Shown piece by piece: positions 1-7,533 of a stretch of 20,138 bases of DNA. Numbering within the stretch: the stretch's first letter is position 1; every line of letters begins with the position of its first letter. The position numbers and the translations under genes were made by a program. Where the stretch lies: contig CBFDCQ010000059.1 of assembly GCA_965603355.1 (NCBI GenBank), positions 1-20,138 of the forward strand. The letters are read 5' to 3'. The DNA comes from CBFDCQ01 sp965603355. GTDB lineage: Bacteria > Hydrogenedentota > CAZGCA01 > CBFDCQ01. The notes below the pieces were generated by a model. The model did not search any database. It worked only from the letters and a program-made list of their open reading frames with translations, and had not been told where the DNA came from.

Positions 1-1277
1 TGGCGGAACACGTTTTCGACAACCACAATAGCGCTGTCCACCAGCATGCCCGCCCCGAGGGCGAGCCCGCCGAGCGTCATAATGTTGAGGGTCAGGCCGG
101 AGAAGTACATGAGGTTGAACGTCGCGATGATCGATATCGGGAACGCGAGGCACACTATCATGGTGGTGCGAAAGCTGCGTAGGAACACGTAGAGTATGCC
201 TATCGCCAGGAGCACACCGTAGCCTGCGGTCTGGTACACTTCACGTATCGCGATCTGTATAAACCGCGCCTGATCGTCCGCGATATTGATTCGTATGCCC
301 GGTATATCGCGTTCGAGCCTGGTCAATACTTTCTTCACGGCATCGACCACCCGGACAGTGTTTTCGTCGGCCTCCTTGTACACAGAGATGCCGACACATT
401 CCTCGCCGTTGAGCCGGACGATGCTCTTGACCTCCTTATATTCGTACCGTACATCCGCTACCTCGCTCAGCGCAACGGGCACTCTTTCGGCAGTGAATCG
501 GGTATCGGTCGTTCTCTCGCCGACAACGCTCGGTGTACGATATCCCACTGTGACATCTCGGATATCGTTCAACCCCTTGAACTCGCCGACAGCATGGACG
601 ATGTATATCCGTTCGTTATCTTCGATCTGGCCGCCCGATGCATCAATGTTGGCCGCCTGTATGAGCTGCCGGATATCGGCGAAGGTCAGGTTGTACGATT
701 TCAGCAAGTAGGGGTCGGGCTCGATGACAACTTCCCGTTCCCTTCCGCCTGACACCCTGGCTGCGGCTACGCCATCAAGACTCTCGAGTCGTCTCTTGAT
801 AGTCTCCTTTCCGATACGCCGCAGCTCATCCAGGTCCTGGCCGCTCGAGCCAATCACCCCGAATGTCAGCACGGGCAACTGCCGAGGATCGAACCGGGCG
901 ACGACAACATTATCAACCTCTCGGTCGCCGCTGTAGGACGCCACCTGTTTGTGCACTTCGAGCAGCGCGAAATCCATGTCGGCATGCCACGCGAATTCGG
1001 CCGCGACTACAATTCGGCCAACGTATGACACAGAACTCACTTTGCGGACGTGCCGGACAGTGCCGAGCTGCGCTTCTAGTCGTTCCGCGTAGGTATCTTC
1101 CATCTCGCGAGGCGACTTGTTGCCCGATTCGAGCGCAACCACGATTCTGGGACTCTGAAGATCCGGCAGCAGATCGATGCCGAGCCGGTTAAGGGACACA
1201 ACACCGAGCAACAGTATCCCGCATACGATCATCGACACTGTGACCGGGTGTTTCGTAGAGAACTGTGGTAGATTCAT
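1..1277 (-). CDS. RND-family efflux pump, N-terminal part (runs off the left edge)
   Basis: Inner-membrane RND transporter of the AcrB/HAE1 type, which exports substrates by proton antiport through an adaptor and an outer-membrane channel. About 425 residues are visible. The N-terminus has the typical short cytoplasmic lead (MNLPQFSTKHPVTVSM) followed by TM1, then LGIDLLPDLQSP, which matches the family's 'vdlfPdi..P' element. The porter-domain region follows, then TM2 and TM3. The TM4 motif GMLVDSAIVVVENVFR lies close to the edge. The first of the two TM4 aspartates used in proton relay is present; the second is Ser, as in many HAE1-type pumps. The start is the ATG at 1277, 37 bp after the adaptor gene's stop, with only a weak ribosome site, so translation is probably coupled to the genes before it. 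The C-terminal part lies outside the window. The family call is firm; the substrate cannot be told. Confidence 0.93.
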   Translation of the reverse strand, partial: MNLPQFSTKHPVTVSMIVCGILLLGVVSLNRLGIDLLPDLQSPRIVVALESGNKSPREMEDTYAERLEAQLGTVRHVRKVSSVSYVGRIVVAAEFAWHADMDFALLEVHKQVASYSGDREVDNVVVARFDPRQLPVLTFGVIGSSGQDLDELRRIGKETIKRRLESLDGVAAARVSGGREREVVIEPDPYLLKSYNLTFADIRQLIQAANIDASGGQIEDNERIYIVHAVGEFKGLNDIRDVTVGYRTPSVVGERTTDTRFTAERVPVALSEVADVRYEYKEVKSIVRLNGEECVGISVYKEADENTVRVVDAVKKVLTRLERDIPGIRINIADDQARFIQIAIREVYQTAGYGVLLAIGILYVFLRSFRTTMIVCLAFPISIIATFNLMYFSGLTLNIMTLGGLALGAGMLVDSAIVVVENVFR

Positions 1278-1314
1278 ATGATAGGCGTTCTGACCAAGGT
1301 GTGCTGCCGGCAGG

Positions 1315-2373
1315 CTACTTACTTACCGTCACCGGTGTGCCGTCCCGCAGCGTCTCGAACCCTTCGACTATCAGCGCGTCGCCGGGTTCGATACCGTTGA
1401 TTACCTCCACGGCATCTCTCGTTTCAATACCAATGTGCACTTCACGGGCGACTGCTTTCTCGTTTTCGACAACGAACACAACCTGTTTGTTGTTCCTCGT
1501 CAGCACCAGTTCAGGAGGTACTACCACGGCGCCTTCATGTCTGGCTACGACGATATCGGCCTGGACGTACATTCCAGGCCGGAGCTTTTCGGCCTGGTTA
1601 TCGATGGTTATCTCCGCTTTGAACGCCCGCGTCTGCTGGTCGGCTGTTGGCCGCACCGTGGTAACCTCGCCGGTAAACTGCTCGCCTTTAAGAGCAAAGT
1701 TGTTCACGCGCACATGCTGACCGACTTTCACACGGGGGAAATCGGGGTTTGCGATATTCACCTCGGCGATTATCGTGCGATAATTCATGATTGTGGCTAT
1801 TTCCACGCCCGGCTGAACCCGATCGCCATCGACTATCTCGGCCAACTTCACTATTCTGCCGGAGACCGGTGACCTTATCTTGAGCTTTTCAAGTTGGGCC
1901 TCGGCTGCGTCGTACGCGTACCTCGCGCTCGTCGCTGCCGACCGCTTAGGTTCAACCTCAGATTCCGATATCATTCCCTCTTCGTGCAGCTTCAATGCGC
2001 GCTCGAGTGCTTTTGCGGTGTGTTCGACTTCCTGCTTGCGCGCGTCGATCGCTAATGTTGCCACCAGTTCAGGATTGTTCAACTCGGCGATGATCTGCCC
2101 CGCTTCGATCTCATCGCCTTCGTCCAACCGCATAGCCGCGGAGTTCACGCCCATGACAAACCGGCCTTCGCGTTCCGTGAGCACAACAGCCTGTTCCTTG
2201 GCCTTAAGCGTACCGGTGGTCTTCACTACCGCCTCGATAGAATCGCGAACCACGTCCCCGACCGGGACTGCAGCTTTCATATCCGGCGGTGAAATCACTT
2301 CGCCCGGCCGGCATCCAACTGCGACTACCGCAACTGCTGCGCAGAGCGTCGCTGCGCCGATAAGCCGCGTCAC
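1315..2373 (-). CDS. Periplasmic adaptor (membrane fusion protein), lipoprotein type
   Basis: HlyD/AcrA-type adaptor of 352 residues that would bridge an inner-membrane pump and an outer-membrane channel. I start it at the GTG at 2373: AAGGGG lies 7 nt upstream, and from there the protein opens directly with a lipoprotein signal (hydrophobic run, then AVGC with the lipid-accepting Cys at residue 21). An ATG at 2397 is possible. The frame stays open to 2454, but a start there would overlap the preceding gene. A biotinyl-lipoyl-like half (DEGDEIEAGQIIAELNN), a helical hairpin, the second half (LKIRSPVSGRIVKLAEIVDG), a beta-barrel and a membrane-proximal domain (RPGMYVQADIVV) follow in the expected order. 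It sits between the ABC permease and the RND gene, so it could serve either or both. Confidence 0.93.
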   Translation of the reverse strand: MTRLIGAATLCAAVAVVAVGCRPGEVISPPDMKAAVPVGDVVRDSIEAVVKTTGTLKAKEQAVVLTEREGRFVMGVNSAAMRLDEGDEIEAGQIIAELNNPELVATLAIDARKQEVEHTAKALERALKLHEEGMISESEVEPKRSAATSARYAYDAAEAQLEKLKIRSPVSGRIVKLAEIVDGDRVQPGVEIATIMNYRTIIAEVNIANPDFPRVKVGQHVRVNNFALKGEQFTGEVTTVRPTADQQTRAFKAEITIDNQAEKLRPGMYVQADIVVARHEGAVVVPPELVLTRNNKQVVFVVENEKAVAREVHIGIETRDAVEVINGIEPGDALIVEGFETLRDGTPVTVSK

Positions 2374-2401
2374 TCGATACCCCTTTGCATCCAACATGCC
2401 T

Positions 2402-5400
2402 CTACTGTACATCATTTGCAGGTCCCTGGTATACCCATTTGACGGCGTCAGCATGGATCAACACCGATTTGCCGCCCGACTCTTCGACCTCGTCCGACAG
2501 TTCGACCCGAGCCGTCTCGTCTGCTTTGAACCGATACTTGCCGAGACTGGTCCATCCTCTCCTGGCGGTCTTGAGTTCAAGACTTATCTCCTGGCCACCT
2601 TCACTTGCATCAACCATGATCTTGTGCCGACCTCTTTCCTCAGGTTCCGCGTATATGAACACTTCATATATGCCATCTTGAGGCAGCGAGGCCGACCAAA
2701 CCGCGAGATGAGAACCATCGCCATTCCTCTTGACTTTCCTGGTCGCTAAGTATTTCCCGTATGCTTCGGTGCTCGTCTGGTTGTGCCACCGTCGCGGCCA
2801 GCTCCACAAATTGTACTCGGGATACTCCTCGATTCCCTTCTTCCGCTTGGCGTCCGCCAATCGCGTTCTGGACTTCTTTCCCAGCTCGACAGTGGAGAAC
2901 CCTTCATCGAGATCGTCAACGATGACGGCTAACTCACGTTCGGCCAACGGCAGCGATCTGACGGAATCCTCACCCGGGACGTTCCGCGATTCCTCCGGCA
3001 CATATAACTGTTCAATCGGCACGTCTACATTACGGGAACTCGCGGAATGCAGCCAAGCATTCACTGGCTTTTCGCTCAGCACCATCCGGATCTCTTTCTC
3101 CTCCCGACTGTCGAACAACACCTCTTTCTTTGGGACTCGTGTTAGCCAATCGGCTCCTTGGTATTTTTGAGATTCTTCCGTATCGAAGCCCAGCAGTACG
3201 TACCCCTTGCCCTCTTCCAGATTCGCCACTCGCACCACTGTCTGGAACTGGCGTTCTCGCTGCCCCGTGTCGATCTCGTACGCATCCGCCCGGGTGATTA
3301 CGTATCCCGGCATAACCGGTTCCGCCACAAACTGCTCAAATATCCATGACACATCTTCATCCGAATGATCAGTCGCCTCACGCTCCACGTCGGCAAGTTC
3401 GATCTGTTTGAACCGGTGCTTGTCCAACACAGCGCTAATGAACTCTGCCCACCGTTTTTCGCCCATCACCATCGCCAGAGTCTGGACGAAACCCTTGGTC
3501 TTCCGGTTCATGAGCGTGAGGAATCTCTCTTCCTGCTCGGATGGACTGAGCTTACCGAGCGGCACCAGCAACTCTTCCTGGTTAAGATCAGGCTGCAAAA
3601 ACTTCGCACTCATCCCTCTTTTCACCTCGTCAACACCCCCCGCGGGCTGCGCCAACCGGGTCATTGCATACCCTCCGCCACGCTGATATCTCCCAAGCGC
3701 CATGTCTGAAAGAGCTGCCGTGAATCCCAAGCCTAGCACCGGGTAGGCGTTACCAGTGGAGTCGACCTGAAACTCCCAGTAGTTCGGGACAAGACTGAGT
3801 TCGAGGTCGCCGCCGAACACGTTTCGTGCGAAGTATCGCTTCAGCAACTCAGCCTTGATCTGGGCATCCGTCGCGCCGGTACCCTGCTTCTTCGTCGATG
3901 CTCGGGAGCGCTTGTACGTCTGGGCAAAGTAGGCATTAAAAAAGTCCGTCTCCTTGAGCAACAGCACTCCCGGCTGAACGAGAAGGTTGCGACTGTCCCA
4001 CGAATCGGTGAACGATCGACAACTGGCCGGTACTTCGACAAGCGAGAGCGACTTGTACGGATACTCGAGACTGAGCTTATCGGCGATCTGTTCGATCGAT
4101 TCGCCGACCACGCGTTTCAACTCGTCGGCAGCATCTGCAAAGAACTCAACGTTCTCGCTGTGCACGGGAGCATAGTAGAACCTGCAGACGATACCGTCTA
4201 TCTCGGCTTCGACCTTCGTATACTCGCCGGCGCACAGCGACATCTGCGGCACAGGAGTATCCGTCTCGAACACGAGGGTCGTGCGGTCACCGTCGGTCTT
4301 CTCGTCGACAAGCAAGCCTTGCGTTGCGGCGGTCCACCCGGCAGGCACAGTGAGACTGACCTGCGCCGTCGCGAAGTTGGCCGGCCGTTTCTGCGGGTAG
4401 TCGTAACCGTACGTCGAGTTTGGCAGAGGATACCAATGGCTTTCGGGCAAGAAGAAACAGAATCGCGAGCCGACCCATCCGCTGAGGTTACCCATCATAA
4501 TAGCAGCCATTCCCTGGATGTTCCTTTCCTGCAACTCCTCGGCAAGCGGTTTCTCGACAAGCCATGCTGCACGCGGGTCGATCTTGCCGTCGTATTCCCA
4601 GACGAGCGGTACGCTCTGGCCGGGTGGCAGCGGCGCATCGAGTGTCAGTTCCACGAGCGGCCCCTTGCGCTCCACCGTGACGGGACGCCCGTCAGAGGTT
4701 GACACTGCGTCGATGTGCAACCCCGGGTTCAGCATGAAGATGAACGTGCTCTGGTCAGTTTCGTCCCGGTTGCGCAACGTCGTTGTGGCACCTGCGTGCA
4801 CACGACCCCCTCTCGCTGTGAGATCGAGATCGATGTCGTAACGGTCTACAGCAGCAGCAGAGTTGGCCGTCGCAACCCGAAGCGTTTCGCGCCATTCCTG
4901 CTGGACTGCGTTGTCGTGTCGCCCATGGAGCACAAAGCAGGCCGCAAGCGTCGCAGTGGCCGCCAGCAGCAGTGCGGAAGCTATAGCTGCCGATTTCCGG
5001 CTGCCGGCAGTCTGAGGTCGGGGGTAGAGGAGTATGGCTGCCGAAACGAGGAATAGCGTTGCGCAGAGGTATATCGACCGGTGGATAAGCAGTTGGCCGA
5101 TAGGGCCATATCCAATGAGATCCGAATAGTGGGCTGTGACGCTGTATCCGCCGATGTCGAACACGTCATGCTTCTGCGCAAGCGAGATCGATGTGACCAG
5201 AATCAGACCGAGCGTCGAAAGGCTCGCAAGAAAACGGTTTTTCATAAGAGTCGAGAAACACGCTGTGAGTGCGGCTGTGAACGCTACCGCCAGCACGCCG
5301 AAGGACAAGAAGGGAGGCGCGTATTCGCGGAACGGCGCAGTGTGGAATCCGAACGCTTTGTTCACCACCAGAGCCAGGGCCAACGTGAGTGCCATCAGGC

Positions 5401-5773
5401 ACGCCATCGGCAGCAACAGCCCCAGCATACGGCCGGTTACGTACTGGCCGGTCGAGAGCGGTCTGGAACCGACGACGTCGCTGACGCCGATGCGTCTATC
5501 CCGCGGCCCGATGTCGTTCGTGAAGAAGACTGTTATCCACATGAGGAGACCGCCCATATTCATCAGGACCAACATCGTGGTGTTCCTGGCAGTGAACATC
5601 GGCCCGAGGTAGGTGTCCCCCGAGACGAAATAGATGAGACTAATCATGCCGACAATTTGCAGGCATGCCACGGCAAAACAGATAAACGACAGAATGCGGA
5701 ACGGCCACGAACGGAGCACCATCTTCGACTCGTGTTTGATAACGAGCAGCAGCTGGTAAAGATACGATATCAC
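2402..5773 (-). CDS. ABC-2 permease fused to a degenerate M1-aminopeptidase-like region and a golvesin-like C-terminus
   Basis: Protein of 1123 residues. Residues 1-285 hold about six or seven membrane segments, typical of an ABC-2 permease, with the last at about 262-283. The remaining 830 or so residues should be periplasmic: a beta-rich part (about 300-535) and a helical part (about 540-830) patterned like M1 metallopeptidases. The whole protein has no HEXXH. Where the zinc helix is expected (about 642-656) it reads LLKRYFARNVFGGD, so it is probably a pseudoenzyme. The last 110 residues (GWTSLGKYRFKAD, then HADAVKWVY) resemble the golvesin/xanthan-lyase-type beta domain. The GTG start overlaps the ATPase stop (GTGA), with AGGAAA upstream. 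Permease-M1 fusions are known; the missing zinc site and the golvesin-like tail are the odd parts. Domain limits are by eye. Confidence 0.85.
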   Translation of the reverse strand: MISYLYQLLLVIKHESKMVLRSWPFRILSFICFAVACLQIVGMISLIYFVSGDTYLGPMFTARNTTMLVLMNMGGLLMWITVFFTNDIGPRDRRIGVSDVVGSRPLSTGQYVTGRMLGLLLPMACLMALTLALALVVNKAFGFHTAPFREYAPPFLSFGVLAVAFTAALTACFSTLMKNRFLASLSTLGLILVTSISLAQKHDVFDIGGYSVTAHYSDLIGYGPIGQLLIHRSIYLCATLFLVSAAILLYPRPQTAGSRKSAAIASALLLAATATLAACFVLHGRHDNAVQQEWRETLRVATANSAAAVDRYDIDLDLTARGGRVHAGATTTLRNRDETDQSTFIFMLNPGLHIDAVSTSDGRPVTVERKGPLVELTLDAPLPPGQSVPLVWEYDGKIDPRAAWLVEKPLAEELQERNIQGMAAIMMGNLSGWVGSRFCFFLPESHWYPLPNSTYGYDYPQKRPANFATAQVSLTVPAGWTAATQGLLVDEKTDGDRTTLVFETDTPVPQMSLCAGEYTKVEAEIDGIVCRFYYAPVHSENVEFFADAADELKRVVGESIEQIADKLSLEYPYKSLSLVEVPASCRSFTDSWDSRNLLVQPGVLLLKETDFFNAYFAQTYKRSRASTKKQGTGATDAQIKAELLKRYFARNVFGGDLELSLVPNYWEFQVDSTGNAYPVLGLGFTAALSDMALGRYQRGGGYAMTRLAQPAGGVDEVKRGMSAKFLQPDLNQEELLVPLGKLSPSEQEERFLTLMNRKTKGFVQTLAMVMGEKRWAEFISAVLDKHRFKQIELADVEREATDHSDEDVSWIFEQFVAEPVMPGYVITRADAYEIDTGQRERQFQTVVRVANLEEGKGYVLLGFDTEESQKYQGADWLTRVPKKEVLFDSREEKEIRMVLSEKPVNAWLHSASSRNVDVPIEQLYVPEESRNVPGEDSVRSLPLAERELAVIVDDLDEGFSTVELGKKSRTRLADAKRKKGIEEYPEYNLWSWPRRWHNQTSTEAYGKYLATRKVKRNGDGSHLAVWSASLPQDGIYEVFIYAEPEERGRHKIMVDASEGGQEISLELKTARRGWTSLGKYRFKADETARVELSDEVEESGGKSVLIHADAVKWVYQGPANDVQ

Positions 5774-6717
5774 GACGCGTTTCCTGCAGCTTTCGGCTGC
5801 CGTTCCTGGGCGAGTCTATCGCCCATGAACAGCACGTAAGCGTCTTCGAGATTTGGCACGGCGCTCTCGACGTTGTCGCGCCGCGGTCGGTCCCCTACAG
5901 CCCGTATCTTCAATCCGGCGATTGTGGCCATGGTGCGCACGATCCGGTGCTGCGCTTTGACCGCATCGAATTCCTCTTCCTTGACCAGGAATTCCCACGT
6001 ATGGTCTTCGGCATCAGAGATAAGCGATGACGGAGATCCGTCGAACACTATCTTACCCTCGTCGAGAATCGCCATCCGTTCGCAACTGCTCGATATATCG
6101 CCAACGATGTGGGTCGACAGAATGATTGTGCGGTCCATACCGATCCGGGCCAGCTCAGCTCTGAGTTTGACACGTTCTTCGGGGTCGAGCCCGACCGTCG
6201 GTTCATCGGCTATCAGCAGCTCTGGTGGACCCAACAGCGCTTGCGCTACCCCGACCCGCCGGTGCATGCCGCCCGACAGTTTCTTGATGCGCCGGCGACT
6301 GACTTCCGTCAGTCCGGTCGACTCCATGACCGCCTCGACCGCCTTGCGCCGCTGCGCGCGACTGAGCATACCGTGCATGACGGCCGAATAGTCGAGAAAC
6401 TCCCGGACTTTCAGGTTCGGGAACGCCCGGAAATCTTGTGGCAGGTATCCTATAGCCCGCCGGACCCTTTCGCCGCACGCGGTCAAATCTTTACCATCAA
6501 CCGTTACCCGGCCAGCGGTCGGCTTCAGCAGCGTCGCCAGAATACGCATAAGCGTGGTTTTGCCGGCACCGTTCGGGCCCAACAATCCAAACGTGCCGGT
6601 CGATATTTGCAGATCGATGCCGGCAAGCGCCTTGCGAGGAGCTTTGTTGCGGCCCTTGATGCGGCCCATCAAGCCAGGGCCATATACCTTCGTTAGACCT
6701 TCTATGACAAATTCCAT
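5770..6717 (-). CDS. ABC transporter ATP-binding protein (ABC-2 / CcmA-NatA type)
   Basis: Nucleotide-binding subunit of 315 residues that powers the permease encoded next to it. Every catalytic motif is present: Walker A GPNGAGKT (47-54), Q-loop YLPQDF (Gln94), signature LSGGM (147-151), Walker B ELLIADEP (166-173), D-loop GLD, and the switch His in STHIV (His203). The C-terminal 90 or so residues are an extension typical of ABC-2 ATPases. The stop overlaps the permease start by 4 bp, so the two are co-translated. The ATG at 6717 has only a purine-rich stretch (AAGAGAT) directly upstream. It is the first gene of the minus-strand operon and sits 78 bp downstream of a good -10 box. Confidence 0.95.
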   Translation of the reverse strand: MEFVIEGLTKVYGPGLMGRIKGRNKAPRKALAGIDLQISTGTFGLLGPNGAGKTTLMRILATLLKPTAGRVTVDGKDLTACGERVRRAIGYLPQDFRAFPNLKVREFLDYSAVMHGMLSRAQRRKAVEAVMESTGLTEVSRRRIKKLSGGMHRRVGVAQALLGPPELLIADEPTVGLDPEERVKLRAELARIGMDRTIILSTHIVGDISSSCERMAILDEGKIVFDGSPSSLISDAEDHTWEFLVKEEEFDAVKAQHRIVRTMATIAGLKIRAVGDRPRRDNVESAVPNLEDAYVLFMGDRLAQERQPKAAGNAS

Positions 6718-6794
6718 ATCTCTTGACGCGTCCGTTCCGGCGCGAGACTACACTCCATATAGATCCCTCACGGACCCCAAACACTCTTCTGTTT

Positions 6795-6824
6795 ATTATA
6801 CGCTCACTAAGACGATTTATTCAA
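6795..6824 (-). promoter_or_regulatory. sigma70-like promoter of the ABC-MFP-RND operon
   Basis: On the minus strand, TTGAAT (-35, 6819-6824) and a perfect TATAAT (-10, 6795-6800) are separated by 18 bp. They lie upstream of the ATPase gene in the right orientation. The -35 box is part of the near-palindrome ATTCAATTGAAA (6819-6830), so a regulator bound there would compete with polymerase. No other promoter is evident before the next three genes, which are overlapping or closely spaced. Confidence 0.65.
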
Positions 6825-6883
6825 TTGAAACGATTCACTGCCGCGGTGATCGCAGTTTTGCGGATCTCGCAGTGCTGATTCGG

Positions 6884-6897
6884 TGACCGGCCGGTCA
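6884..6897. promoter_or_regulatory. 14-bp perfect palindrome, operator candidate
   Basis: TGACCGGCCGGTCA is perfectly self-complementary. It lies about 60 bp upstream of the operon's -35 box, in the region shared by two divergent efflux units. Its form (TGACCGNNCGGTCA) resembles operators bound by TetR-family repressors, which often control efflux genes. No regulator gene is present in the window, so this is an inference from form and place only. Confidence 0.4.
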
Positions 6898-7107
6898 TAC
6901 TCATCATTGCGAGTCGCGCAGCCGCTATGGGCGAAGCCTTCGGCGGCGCCTACGTGTGTTCAAGGGTGCTACAAGGCAAGCCCGCCCAAATGGAAGGTTT
7001 GTCTTCACCAGATGCCAATGCGCCGCTGAAACTTCGCTTGCTCACGTCCACTCCGATCCGCTATCCTTTGCTCCGACGAATCGTTTCTGGCTAACCCGAC
7101 ACGGCTT

Positions 7108-7116
7108 TGATATACT
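7108..7116 (+). promoter_or_regulatory. Extended -10 promoter element
   Basis: TGATATACT matches the extended -10 form TGnTATAAT with one mismatch; the -10 hexamer TATACT is 7111-7116. No good -35 hexamer lies at 17-18 bp, which an extended -10 can tolerate. It would begin a transcript near 7123 that carries the 23-codon ORF at 7166 and then, after a leader of about 400 nt, the TolC-family gene. Confidence 0.45.
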
Positions 7117-7165
7117 GATTAGCGCACAACGGGCATGGATGCGCAGACCATTCCAGGAGGTCGAG

Positions 7166-7237
7166 ATGGCTGTCGATGTAATGGGCCTTTTGGAGCCAAG
7201 GCTTACTGGATGCCTTCCGCCCGAGTTGAAGAAATGA
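7166..7237 (+). CDS. Possible 23-residue peptide / leader ORF
   Basis: The sequence AGGAGG (7155-7160) is placed 5 nt before an ATG. The ORF reads MAVDVMGLLEPRLTGCLPPE, then LKK and a TGA. It lies 42 nt downstream of the predicted transcript start given by the extended -10 box. Initiation signals this good in otherwise gene-poor DNA suggest a translated leader or small protein ahead of the TolC-family gene. No known family is recognised and length gives no statistical support. It could equally be chance. Confidence 0.35.
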   Translation: MAVDVMGLLEPRLTGCLPPELKK

Positions 7238-7533
7238 GGGCCGCTGAGGCAGGCGCAGTGCAGAAGAATGTCCCTATGGCACACTTTCAGCTCTCTCGTC
7301 CTTTCGAACGTTGGTGCGGCTGGAGGTCGTTCGTCTGTTTCTCGCTACAAGGACGATAGCCGCATCTGCTGGCGGCGACATCAGCTATGCGTCAGAACTT
7401 GTTTCCGGCGCTTTCTGCATCACACGAATGGGACTACGACAGGTCGATGAAGCTTGCGGATACCATAGTGCGTTAGATCGTGTGAGTTGTTCCGAACAAC
7501 GCGCGCTGGCTTGAACAGGAAAGGAGGAGGACG

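Larger units (their letters stand above)
6718..7533. other. Divergent intergenic region between the two efflux units
   Basis: These 816 bp contain the operon promoter, the palindrome at 6884-6897, the extended -10 box and the possible small ORF, each listed separately. Near the TolC-family gene there is also an inverted repeat GTTGTT-CCG-AACAAC (7486-7500), about 35 bp before the start codon. I see no RNA gene and no regulator gene here. Other open frames in the stretch lack ribosome sites and recognisable sequence. Confidence 0.6.

Noticed and set aside
2374..2454. Longer adaptor protein starting at 2454
   Set aside because: It would overlap the permease gene by more than 50 bp and put 27 residues before an otherwise standard lipoprotein signal. 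The GTG at 2373 has a better ribosome site.
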